A stretch of 33,299 nucleotides of DNA from Candidatus Eremiobacterota bacterium (lineage in GTDB: Bacteria > Vulcanimicrobiota > Vulcanimicrobiia > Vulcanimicrobiales > Vulcanimicrobiaceae): contig JAFAYE010000001.1 in the NCBI GenBank assembly GCA_019240525.1, positions 1-33,299 on the forward strand, given 5' to 3'. The notes under the pieces were generated by a model. That model was not told the origin of the DNA, did no database searches, and saw only the letters and a list, made by a program, of their open reading frames with translations. The first letter of the stretch is position 1; the number at the start of each line of letters is the position of its first letter. Made by a program: the position numbers and the translations under genes. Shown in pieces: positions 1 through 8,142 of this stretch.

Positions 1-1170
<1,170 letters not shown>

Positions 1171-1278
1171 TAACGTGTGCGCGCGTGCGGCACTGGAAGT
1201 TCTTCTCTGTACAGCTTTGAAGCTTCCCGGCGCGATCGGCTCGAGCTCCGGCTCGCCATCGCGCTCGGGGACCAGATT

Positions 1279-1394
1279 TCTGGCGCCCATGGCGGCGGGG
1301 TCCCACCCGTTCCCATCCCGAACACGGCAGTTAAGCTCGCCAGCGCCGATGATAGTTTGGCCGCAGGGCCTCTCGAAAGTAGGACGGTGCCAGA
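1279..1394 (+). rRNA. rrf: 5S ribosomal RNA
   Basis: The 116-nt gene is bounded by the terminal helix TCTGGC (1279-1284) and GCCAGA (1389-1394). It contains the highly conserved loop segment CCCATCCCGAACACGG and the 3' segment AGTAGGAC expected in bacterial 5S rRNA. It lies about 108 nt after the 23S end, in the usual 23S-5S order, and is followed immediately by the operon terminator. Confidence 0.95.
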
Positions 1395-1404
1395 TTAGTA
1401 GAGC

Positions 1405-1435
1405 AGAGCCCGTCGCACTTAGTGCGACGGGCTCT
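1405..1435 (+). terminator. rRNA operon terminator hairpin
   Basis: There is a perfect 14-bp inverted repeat with a 3-nt loop: AGAGCCCGTCGCAC, TTA, GTGCGACGGGCTCT. The T-tract after it is weak (CTTGCATG), but the stem is very strong and sits just after 5S. The nearest gene beyond it is convergent, so the hairpin could serve both directions. Confidence 0.85.
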
Positions 1436-1466
1436 TGCATGTGGTGAGCTCGTTGCGGTCAGCGCG

Positions 1467-2708
1467 CTATGGAAGCGCGACCTTCTCGAATTCGCGTCGA
1501 AATGTCTCCGGGGTCAGATTCGTCTGAGAGGAGAGTGCCGCGAGTTTTTCGGTATCGGTGAAATCTGCGGGCTCGAAGTAGACCATGTAGTCGCGCGCGA
1601 CCCGATAGGCTTCAGTCGTTCGATCGACCTGACGCGTTCGAATTCGGCCCGTCGCGGGGTCGAGTAAATCGGCTAAATCAACCGGACGAACGTTGCCGCC
1701 TTCCAGGGCGATCAATGCCCCGCTGCCGCCGCCAACCAAGTACCGGACCGCGCCGTAGCCCAATGTCCGCGTATAGTCGACGTCGAACGCGACGGGCTTT
1801 GCGCATCGCAACTCGTAACCGATATCCTTCGAGTGGACCACGCAGTCGACGCCAATCTGATTGAGCCGGTCGCGCACGGCGTCGCGCAAAACGGTTCCAA
1901 GCGGCACCTCGGCGAGAGGGACATTGCCAAACGAGTCGCGACTAAGGTGCTCGTTGGTTGCGAAGAGGTCGTCCCACACGCGTTCGGCGATGCCCTCGGC
2001 GACAACGACGACGCCGTGCCGCCGCCCGACGGCGCGACGCTTGACGATCGCTCCAACGATGGTATCGCGCACCGCTGCCAGTGTCGCTTTTTCGGGGAAC
2101 TCTTCGGGCAGCACGGCGAGGGTCGAGCCGGCGGCCTTGCACATTCCGAGGGCAAGCGATCCAGATTTTCGCCCCATGCAGACCACGACGTACCAACGCG
2201 AGGTCGTGCGCCCATCCTCCATCAAGCTCTCGAGGATGCCCGCCCCGATCGACCGCGCCGTTTCAAAACCAAAAGTTGGAGCGTTCTCAAGGAGCGGGAG
2301 GTCGTTGTCGATTGTTTTCGGCACCGTCGCCAGACCGATGCGGCCGTTCGTGCGCTCTGCGATCCTGGCTGCGCCGTAGGTCGTGTCGTCACCGCCGATG
2401 CAGACGAGGTAACGCGCACCGAGTTCAACGATCGAGTTGACGCATCGCTCCAAGGTGGCCTCGTCCTTTGCTGGATTGGTCCGCGAGGTCCGTAGGATCG
2501 AGCCGCCGCTGGTGTGGATTCGCGAAACGTCGTCAAATGTCAATTCTTTCGTCTGCGGTGGACGCCCGGCAGCTAGATCGCGATATCCGTCGTAGATGCC
2601 CATTGCGCGCAATCCGCACTTGAATGCCTCCATCGCTGCGGATGCAATCACGCCGTTGATGCCGGGGGCGGGGCCGCCTCCAACTAGGATGGCGACTCTA
2701 TCAGCCAT
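1467..2708 (-). CDS. pfp: 6-phosphofructokinase, probably pyrophosphate-dependent
   Basis: The 413-aa PfkA-superfamily enzyme phosphorylates fructose 6-phosphate to fructose 1,6-bisphosphate. The N-terminal GGGPAPGINGV (10-20) is the phosphate-donor loop. GGDDT at 105-109 and PKTIDND at 130-136 carry the Asp and Lys that, in this family, mark PPi-dependent enzymes; ATP-dependent ones have Gly at both places. The catalytic Asp lies in TIDND, and MGRKSG follows downstream. PPi use would make the step reversible, which fits the nearby pckA and a role in both glycolysis and gluconeogenesis. The start chosen is the ATG at 2708, where the family homology begins (MADRVAILVGG). It overlaps the preceding gene's stop by 8 nt, suggesting translational coupling. 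Donor specificity rests on two motif residues only. Confidence 0.9.
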   Translation of the reverse strand: MADRVAILVGGGPAPGINGVIASAAMEAFKCGLRAMGIYDGYRDLAAGRPPQTKELTFDDVSRIHTSGGSILRTSRTNPAKDEATLERCVNSIVELGARYLVCIGGDDTTYGAARIAERTNGRIGLATVPKTIDNDLPLLENAPTFGFETARSIGAGILESLMEDGRTTSRWYVVVCMGRKSGSLALGMCKAAGSTLAVLPEEFPEKATLAAVRDTIVGAIVKRRAVGRRHGVVVVAEGIAERVWDDLFATNEHLSRDSFGNVPLAEVPLGTVLRDAVRDRLNQIGVDCVVHSKDIGYELRCAKPVAFDVDYTRTLGYGAVRYLVGGGSGALIALEGGNVRPVDLADLLDPATGRIRTRQVDRTTEAYRVARDYMVYFEPADFTDTEKLAALSSQTNLTPETFRREFEKVALP

Positions 2709-3858
2709 GGGTAGGGCGCACGCGGTAGATCGCGCCGGCAGTATCGTCGGCGACGAAAAGCGAACCGTGGGCGCCGATCGCGACGCCGGTCGGCCGGCCG
2801 ATGCGCTCGGTGCAGCCACTCTGAAAACCGGTCGCGAAATCCGTCCACTGGCGCGTTGGATTGCTCCAATCGACGGATCGCGCAGGACGGTCGCCCTTCA
2901 TTGCGATGAAGACGACGCGAGGCGGAGCCGCATAACAGCCGCTTCGGTCGCGATGCCAGGAACCGTGGACCGCGGCGAAGAGACCACCGCGGTACGATGG
3001 CGGAAAGGCATAGGGACCGGCTTGATGCAGCGGATAGAATGTCGCGCCGATGATCGTCGAGTAGGCCGGAAGCTCGACAAGCGGCTCGACCGTCTTGGAG
3101 CAATCCGATCCGGACACGTATGCATGGTGGTTCTCTTCGCACGCCGGCCAGCCGTAATCGGCATCGCCCGGATGCGCAAAAAGATCGTCGAGAAACTCGT
3201 AAGGGTGGCCGAATGGAAGATCGTCCTGACCGGCGTCACCGACCCACAACGAACCGGTTGCCGGATTCACGGCAAGCGCAATTGCGTTCCGAATGCGCGT
3301 CGCGCGTTGTTCAAAGTTTGACCCATCGGGTCTCATAACGGAAATAGCGGCGCGGGTCGGGTCGACCTCCACGCATGGGTGCCCGCCTTGCATTGTCGCG
3401 TTGCACGACGAGCCTGCCGAGATGTAAATCAGGCCCTTCGTATACGCGACCGAGGTTGTCGTGTGAACGTCGCCGTCGGATTCCGGCGCCTCGCTTCGCG
3501 CTCGCACGTCGGCGATGCGGTGAGGCGCTGGCGAGTTGCGCTGCGCAGGATATGCAATCGACCAAACGTGGTGCATCGTTCCCACGTAAACCTCGTGCCG
3601 CGAGGGCGCGTAGAAAACGCCGGCCGCCAGTTGGTCGTCGAAGGTCGCGAAGACCCGCGGCGCCGCGGCATTCCCTTCCGCCTGCGGCACGATGTAAACG
3701 TCGGAGCCTTTAGTGCCAACAAGCAGATCGCCATTGGGAAGCGCCGCGAGCTCGCGCGCGCCGGCGATCGTCGCTATCTTCTCAATAAGGAAACCGCCGG
3801 GCACATGAATGCCGACGGCGGGCGCTGCGGTGACGAGGGCGAGAATCGCTGCGCGCAT
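2701..3858 (-). CDS. Secreted PQQ-dependent sugar (sorbosone) dehydrogenase-like protein
   Basis: The 385-aa beta-propeller protein is of the glucose/sorbosone dehydrogenase (GSDH) type. A short hydrophobic N-terminus (residues 1-15) looks like a signal peptide, so it probably works outside the membrane. Blade-like repeats are visible: LAALPNGDLLVGT near the N-terminus, AIALAVNPATGSLWVGDAGQDDL in the middle, GGLFAAVHGSWHRD with conserved His residues, and a C-terminal GVAIGAHGSLFVADD. Members oxidise aldoses or sorbosone using PQQ, but many relatives have unknown substrates and no PQQ synthesis genes are in the window. The start at 3858 is supported by GAAGGAG five nt upstream. The stop overlaps the phosphofructokinase start, so the two are probably co-transcribed. 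The substrate cannot be told. Confidence 0.8.
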   Translation of the reverse strand: MRAAILALVTAAPAVGIHVPGGFLIEKIATIAGARELAALPNGDLLVGTKGSDVYIVPQAEGNAAAPRVFATFDDQLAAGVFYAPSRHEVYVGTMHHVWSIAYPAQRNSPAPHRIADVRARSEAPESDGDVHTTTSVAYTKGLIYISAGSSCNATMQGGHPCVEVDPTRAAISVMRPDGSNFEQRATRIRNAIALAVNPATGSLWVGDAGQDDLPFGHPYEFLDDLFAHPGDADYGWPACEENHHAYVSGSDCSKTVEPLVELPAYSTIIGATFYPLHQAGPYAFPPSYRGGLFAAVHGSWHRDRSGCYAAPPRVVFIAMKGDRPARSVDWSNPTRQWTDFATGFQSGCTERIGRPTGVAIGAHGSLFVADDTAGAIYRVRPTHG

Positions 3859-3910
3859 GCGCACTCCTTCGAATGCGCACACGCGATTACCCGGCTAGGA
3901 GTCGTGCTCC

Positions 3911-4558
3911 CTAAACAGGCGGTGGACCTTGCTGATCTTGATCCGGCGGCGGGCCTTGCTGATATTGACCCGGCGGGGGTCCTTGCTGCTGATACTGTTG
4001 ATCCGGCGGAGGGCCTTGCTGATATTGATCCGGCGGCGGACCTTGCTGATATTGACCCGGCGGCGGACCTTGCTGCTGATACTGTTGATCCGGACCGCCT
4101 TGCTGGTACCGCTCGTCGGGCGCTCCTTGCTGGTACTGCTGATCGGGCGCTTGTTGGTAGCGCTGGTCATCGCCCTGCTGTTGGTACTGCCCTTGCTGCT
4201 GATGCATTTGAGCGCGACGTGCGCGCATCTGCTGGCGGTATTGATTCTGCTGATCGCCATTGAGTTGGCCCATGATTTGCTGGCGCAACTCGCGATCGGC
4301 ACCGCGATCGCGCGGGCTTCCTGCCGGATGCGTCTGCGAATACTGATGAATGAGCGATTGAATGCGCTGTTGCTGATCGCCCGAGAGATTGAGGTTTCCG
4401 AAGCGCTTTCCCCAGCGGTGCTGGAGGCGCGTTTCGCTTGGGGTGGTGCTGTGGCCGTTTGCGCGCTGCGCCGAGGGCTGAGCTTGCTGGGCGCCGGCAC
4501 CGAGCGGCATCGCAAGCGCCAGGGCAAAAGCGCCCGCGGCCAGGAGGTTGATCTTCAT
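3911..4558 (-). CDS. Secreted Spy/CpxP-like protein with Q/P/G repeat tail
   Basis: The 215-aa protein has a clear signal peptide (MKINLLAAGAFALALAMPLG, cleavage near GAGA-QQ). Residues of about 45-105 form a charged helical region with LSGDQQQRIQSLI and LNGDQQNQYRQQM. These resemble the paired LTxxQ motifs of the Spy/CpxP family of extracytoplasmic chaperones and stress sensors. The rest, about 110 residues, is low-complexity sequence built from units such as GPPPDQYQQ and GPPPGQYQQ, and is probably disordered. The start at 4558 has GAGG four nt upstream. It lies downstream of pckA on the same strand with a 46-bp gap. The assignment to Spy/CpxP rests on short motifs and is tentative. The function of the tail is unknown. 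Confidence 0.7.
   Translation of the reverse strand: MKINLLAAGAFALALAMPLGAGAQQAQPSAQRANGHSTTPSETRLQHRWGKRFGNLNLSGDQQQRIQSLIHQYSQTHPAGSPRDRGADRELRQQIMGQLNGDQQNQYRQQMRARRAQMHQQQGQYQQQGDDQRYQQAPDQQYQQGAPDERYQQGGPDQQYQQQGPPPGQYQQGPPPDQYQQGPPPDQQYQQQGPPPGQYQQGPPPDQDQQGPPPV
3925..4160 (-). repeat. In-frame tandem repeat encoding GPPP(D/G)QYQQ units
   Basis: About eight degenerate copies of a 24-33 bp unit are seen on the plus strand as CCTTGCTGATATTGA(T/C)CCGGCGG. They lie inside the preceding coding sequence. Unit length varies in multiples of 3, so the reading frame is kept, as expected for expansion by slippage or unequal recombination under selection on protein. Confidence 0.85.
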
Positions 4559-4604
4559 GGCCTCGATAGTAGCCCGTTCCGGGGTAGGGCGCCTGAACGA
4601 CGGA

Positions 4605-6179
4605 TTAGGACCGAGCGAGCGGCCTAATCGCAACTGAACGTATGGCTGGTGAAACGTGTGCCTCGAATCGCGCAAAGTTATCGAAGAAAAGCTGCGCGAG
4701 CTTGCGCGCTTGTTCGTCGTACGCACTCCGATCCGGCCACGCGTTACGCGGATTGAGCACGTCACTTGGAACGTCGGGAACTTGCTTCGGAATCATCAGA
4801 CCAAAGAACGGTTCGAGATCGTACTCGTCGCGAATCCGACCTTCGATTGCGGCATTGACCATTGCCCGAGTGTGCGCTATGGCCATCCGGTGCCCTACAC
4901 CGTACGGGCCGCCGGTCCAGCCGGTATTGACGAGCCAGCATTCGACGTGGTGATCGTCGATTTTGCGGCCGAGAAGCTCGGCGTAGACGGTGGGATGGTG
5001 CACCATGAACGGCGCGCCAAAGCACGTCGAAAAGGTGGCCTGCGGCTCGCTGATGCCGCGTTCGGTGCCTGCTACCTTGGCCGTGTATCCGGAAAGAAAA
5101 TGGTACATCGCCTGGTCGCGTGAGAGTTTTGCGATGGGCGGAAGCACGCCGAATGCATCCGCGGTCAGCATAACGATCGTTTTCGGATGGCCGGCTCGAC
5201 TGCCGGTGACGATGTTCGGAATGAATTCTAGCGGATACGCCGAGCGAGTGTTCTCGGTTTTTGCATCCGAATCGACGTCCAGGCGGCGGCTGGATTCATC
5301 GTAGACGACATTCTCCAGTACGGTCGAGAAGTGGTGCGTTGCTGCCCAGATCTCGGGCTCGGCTTTGGCGGAGAGCCGAATAACCTTGGCGTAGCACCCT
5401 CCCTCGAAGTTGAAGACACCATCGGCCGACCAGCCGTGCTCGTCGTCACCGATGAGCGGTCGTCGCGAGTCGGACGACAGCGTCGTCTTCCCCGTGCCCG
5501 AAAGGCCGAAGAGAATCGCTACGTCGCCGGCCCGTCCGACGTTCGCCGAACAATGCATCGGCAACGTGTCTCGCAACGGCAAGAGGTAATTCATCACGGT
5601 GAAGATCGACTTCTTGATCTCCCCTGCATATCGCGTGCCGCCGACAAGGATGATGCGGCGTCCGAAGTTCACCAGGATAAACGTCCCCGTACGGGTTCCG
5701 TCACGCTGCGGATCGGCTGTAAAGAGCGCAGCATCGATGACGGTGAACTCGGGGACGAAATTCGGTTCGGATCGTTCGGGCGTTATGAACAGGTGCCGGG
5801 CGAAAAGGTTGTGCCAGGCAAGTTCCGTGTAGACGCGCAAGGGCATACGATAACGCTCGTCCGCGCCGACGTAACAATCGAGGCTGTAGGCCTCGCGTTC
5901 CGAAAAATGGGCGGCAACCCGATCGAAAAGGGCGTCGAATCGGTCTTCGTCGATCGCCTGATTGGACTCGCTCCAATCGATGTGCTCCTCGCTCGAAGGC
6001 TCACGCACGAAGAACTTGTCCTTCGGCGAGCGGCCGGTATGCGGACGAGTGTCGACAATGAGCTGTCCGTCAGCGCCGAGCACGCCTTCGCCGCGAGCAA
6101 TTGCGTGCTCGATCAGCTCGGGAGCCGAAAGGTTCTCCCAGAGTTTGACGACCTTGAGTTTTTCCGGAAGCGAGAGAAT
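4605..6179 (-). CDS. pckA: Phosphoenolpyruvate carboxykinase (ATP)
   Basis: The 524-aa enzyme converts oxaloacetate and ATP to phosphoenolpyruvate, CO2 and ADP, the entry step of gluconeogenesis. Visible motifs in order are TGRSPKDKFFV, the substrate region RMPLRVYTELAWHNLF, GGTRYAGEIKKSIF, the P-loop GLSGTGKTTLS, the metal site GDDEHGWSADGVFNFEGG, and the adenine-binding region SGYTAKVAGTERG. The first ATG (6083) would remove a conserved N-terminal helix (KLWENLSAPELIEHAIARGEG). That helix is in frame back to an ATT at 6177-6179, which has a perfect AGGAGG six nt upstream (6186-6191). I therefore place the start at ATT, giving the usual family length (about 525-540 aa). No ATG, GTG or TTG lies between. 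The gene is divergent from the P1 peptidase gene. Confidence 0.95.
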   Translation of the reverse strand: MLSLPEKLKVVKLWENLSAPELIEHAIARGEGVLGADGQLIVDTRPHTGRSPKDKFFVREPSSEEHIDWSESNQAIDEDRFDALFDRVAAHFSEREAYSLDCYVGADERYRMPLRVYTELAWHNLFARHLFITPERSEPNFVPEFTVIDAALFTADPQRDGTRTGTFILVNFGRRIILVGGTRYAGEIKKSIFTVMNYLLPLRDTLPMHCSANVGRAGDVAILFGLSGTGKTTLSSDSRRPLIGDDEHGWSADGVFNFEGGCYAKVIRLSAKAEPEIWAATHHFSTVLENVVYDESSRRLDVDSDAKTENTRSAYPLEFIPNIVTGSRAGHPKTIVMLTADAFGVLPPIAKLSRDQAMYHFLSGYTAKVAGTERGISEPQATFSTCFGAPFMVHHPTVYAELLGRKIDDHHVECWLVNTGWTGGPYGVGHRMAIAHTRAMVNAAIEGRIRDEYDLEPFFGLMIPKQVPDVPSDVLNPRNAWPDRSAYDEQARKLAQLFFDNFARFEAHVSPAIRSVAIRPLARS

Positions 6180-6185
6180 ACGTAA

Positions 6186-6191
6186 CCTCCT
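6186..6191 (-). promoter_or_regulatory. Shine-Dalgarno AGGAGG deciding an ATT start of pckA
   Basis: The minus strand reads AGGAGG, then TTACGT, then ATTCTC. The ideal 6-nt spacing to the in-frame ATT, and the lack of any standard start codon nearby in frame, make this ribosome-binding site the main evidence for the unusual start. Confidence 0.7.
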
Positions 6192-6276
6192 ATTCGAGCC
6201 TGGGGCCTACCCTGTTTTTCCGGGTCCGATATGCGAGCCTGCAGGCGGGCCCCGGCGCTGGTCCAATGCATCCGCA

Positions 6277-7380
6277 ATGCGCTGGCTGCTCTTCGTCCTA
6301 CCCTTTCATTTTGGATTCTTCGCATCCGGCCCCCTCGACGGTATTACCGACGTCGCCGGCGTTCGGGTCGCGCACGTGACCAAGATCGAAGGCAGCGCGG
6401 TCAGGACGGGCGCGACCGCGGTGCTCCCCAACGCCGATCCGTGGGATCACAAGGTCTCGGCCGCTTTCTTCGCTTTCAACGGCAACGGCGAGATGACCGG
6501 TACGCTTTGGATTGAGGAATCGGGCTATCTCGAAGAGCCCCTCGTTCTTACCGATACGCTCGACGTGGGGCGCGCCGCGGACGGCGTTGTGAGTTGGGTG
6601 ATCGAGCACCATCCTCGGGTCGGTCGTGGCGATGACGTCCCGTTGCCAGTCGTTGGGGAGTGCGACGACGGCCTGCTCAACGACATTCAAGCGCGCGCGG
6701 TCATGCCCAACGACGTCGTGGCGCTCCTCGATTCGGCGAACTCCGGGCAGTTCGCGCGCGGCAGCGTGGGCGCCGGGACTGCCATGAACGCGTTCGGCTT
6801 TCGCGCCGGCGTCGGCTCGGCGTCGCGCCTTCTACCAAGCGATGCGGGAGGCTATCGCGTGGGGGTGCTCGTCAATGACAATACGGGCAGCAGCCGCCGC
6901 CAACTGACCATTTTGGGCGTACCCGTCGGCGAACGGTTGGGCAACGAATATCGTCCGGTCTTTCCGCACGGTTACGCATTCAAGGGACGGCTCGCGGAAG
7001 GCAGCATCATCATCGTCATCGCCACCGACGCCCCACTCGATAGCCGTCAGCTACGGGCGCTCGCGCTTCGTGCGGCGATGGGAATGGCACGGACTGGACT
7101 CACATCCTCGGTCGGTAGCGGCGATCTGATCGTCGCCTTCTCGACCTCGCGCGTCTTCGAAAGGGTCGCGGACTTCACCGTGGCGGCCCCAAAGGAGCCG
7201 ATGGTCGAAGACGACGACGTGCTCGATGCCCTCTACACGGCGACGGCCGAGGCAACGCAAGCGGCCATTTACGACGCGCTTTTCGAGGCGACGACGATGA
7301 CGGGGCGCGACGGCGCGACGCTGTACGCCCTGCCGGTCGATCGCGTGATGCAGATGCTGCGGGGAGCGGGGGCAATATGA
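6277..7380 (+). CDS. P1-family (DmpA-like) N-terminal nucleophile peptidase
   Basis: The 367-aa protein is of peptidase family S58/P1 (DmpA, L-aminopeptidase D-Ala-esterase/amidase). These proenzymes cut themselves at a Gly-Ser bond, and the new N-terminal Ser becomes the nucleophile. The family opening GPLDGITDVAGVRVAHVT is at about residues 18-35. GSVGAGTAMNAFGFRAGVGSASR is in the middle, and the self-cleavage site is visible as AEGSIIIVIATDAPL (cut expected between G and S). A hydrophobic stretch, residues 1-17, may be a signal peptide, suggesting export. The start at 6277 is the last ATG before the homology. No strong ribosome site is seen. The natural substrate is unknown; relatives act on short peptides, D-Ala amides or beta-peptides. 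Confidence 0.88.
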   Translation: MRWLLFVLPFHFGFFASGPLDGITDVAGVRVAHVTKIEGSAVRTGATAVLPNADPWDHKVSAAFFAFNGNGEMTGTLWIEESGYLEEPLVLTDTLDVGRAADGVVSWVIEHHPRVGRGDDVPLPVVGECDDGLLNDIQARAVMPNDVVALLDSANSGQFARGSVGAGTAMNAFGFRAGVGSASRLLPSDAGGYRVGVLVNDNTGSSRRQLTILGVPVGERLGNEYRPVFPHGYAFKGRLAEGSIIIVIATDAPLDSRQLRALALRAAMGMARTGLTSSVGSGDLIVAFSTSRVFERVADFTVAAPKEPMVEDDDVLDALYTATAEATQAAIYDALFEATTMTGRDGATLYALPVDRVMQMLRGAGAI

Positions 7381-7434
7381 CGCCAGCTCGGTTGCACCGA
7401 CTTCACGCTGGGTACAAACCCTGCGGAGGAGACC

Positions 7435-7671
7435 ATGCAGACTGCCGAGCTTTGGATCCGGTTGAGCGACGGCCGGACGCTCCGAGAGCGATACAATCAA
7501 GTCGAGATGGCTGAGTTCGTACGCCAGGCTATGATGCGATGCCTCGATCGAGGAGCGCCGTTGCACTGCTTCGACGGGGAGCATCTTCGAATTCCTGCGG
7601 AGGAGGTTCGCGGCGTCGAGCTCATCGTCGCGCACGAAACCGTCCGCGCGCCGGCTATGAGTGCACGCTGA
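7435..7671 (+). CDS. Small hypothetical protein
   Basis: This is a 78-aa protein that I do not recognise. A good ribosome site (GGAGGAG, 4 nt before the ATG) supports that it is translated. The sequence alternates short strands and a helix (LWIRLSDGRTLRERY, EMAEFVRQAMMRCLDRG, LHCFDGEHLRIPAEEV), so it looks like a small folded cytosolic domain without signal or membrane segment. It lies 54 bp after the P1 peptidase and may share its transcript. Its 3' end overlaps the 3' end of the convergent VOC gene by 17 nt. Confidence 0.7.
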   Translation: MQTAELWIRLSDGRTLRERYNQVEMAEFVRQAMMRCLDRGAPLHCFDGEHLRIPAEEVRGVELIVAHETVRAPAMSAR

Positions 7672-8062
7672 CCATCCACTGAACTCCAAAGCGATCCGTT
7701 AGCGAACCAAACTTTCCGCCCCAGAACGCTTGCTCGAACGGCATCGTCACCGTACCGCCAGCCGCGAGCGCATTGAAGACGCGTTCGCCCTCGGCGTCGT
7801 CGGTCGTTGCCAGCGATAACGCCACATCGTCATTGCCGTCGGGTGGCGAACCCGCCTCGCCGTCCGACGCCATGAACTTTACGTCGCCGGCCACGAAGCT
7901 TGCGTGCATCACCTTATCGCGGTAATCCGGTGACACGTTCTGTTCCATGGGCGACCCGCTAAAGCGATTGATGCCGACGATCTCGCCATTCAAACACTCC
8001 TTGTAAAAATTGAGCGCCTCTTCGCAACGACCGTGGAAAAAGAGATACGGCTCGAGCTGCAT
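7655..8062 (-). CDS. VOC-family protein, PhnB/YjdN-like
   Basis: The 135-aa protein is of the glyoxalase/bleomycin-resistance (vicinal oxygen chelate) fold, PhnB subtype. It opens with QLEPYLFFHGRCEEALNFYKE, the typical first beta-strand plus helix, and ends with the paired GGKFGSLTDRFGVQWMVS, the family's usual C-terminus. Relatives have no established reaction. Older names call them 3-demethylubiquinone methyltransferase-like, which is not supported by the fold. The start at 8062 is preceded by AAGGAG at 10 nt. The gene is divergent from dnaE with an 80-bp gap. Confidence 0.88.
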   Translation of the reverse strand: MQLEPYLFFHGRCEEALNFYKECLNGEIVGINRFSGSPMEQNVSPDYRDKVMHASFVAGDVKFMASDGEAGSPPDGNDDVALSLATTDDAEGERVFNALAAGGTVTMPFEQAFWGGKFGSLTDRFGVQWMVSVHS

Positions 8063-8142
8063 GCGACACGAACTCCTTTCAGATTTAGAGGGCCACCCGC
8101 GTCGATTAGTGTAAACGTCTGCGTGTCCTTCAGGCGACGCGC

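Noticed and set aside
3925-4160. Repeats that could be taken for a CRISPR array
   Set aside because: Units are contiguous, degenerate, without spacers, and lie in frame in a coding sequence.
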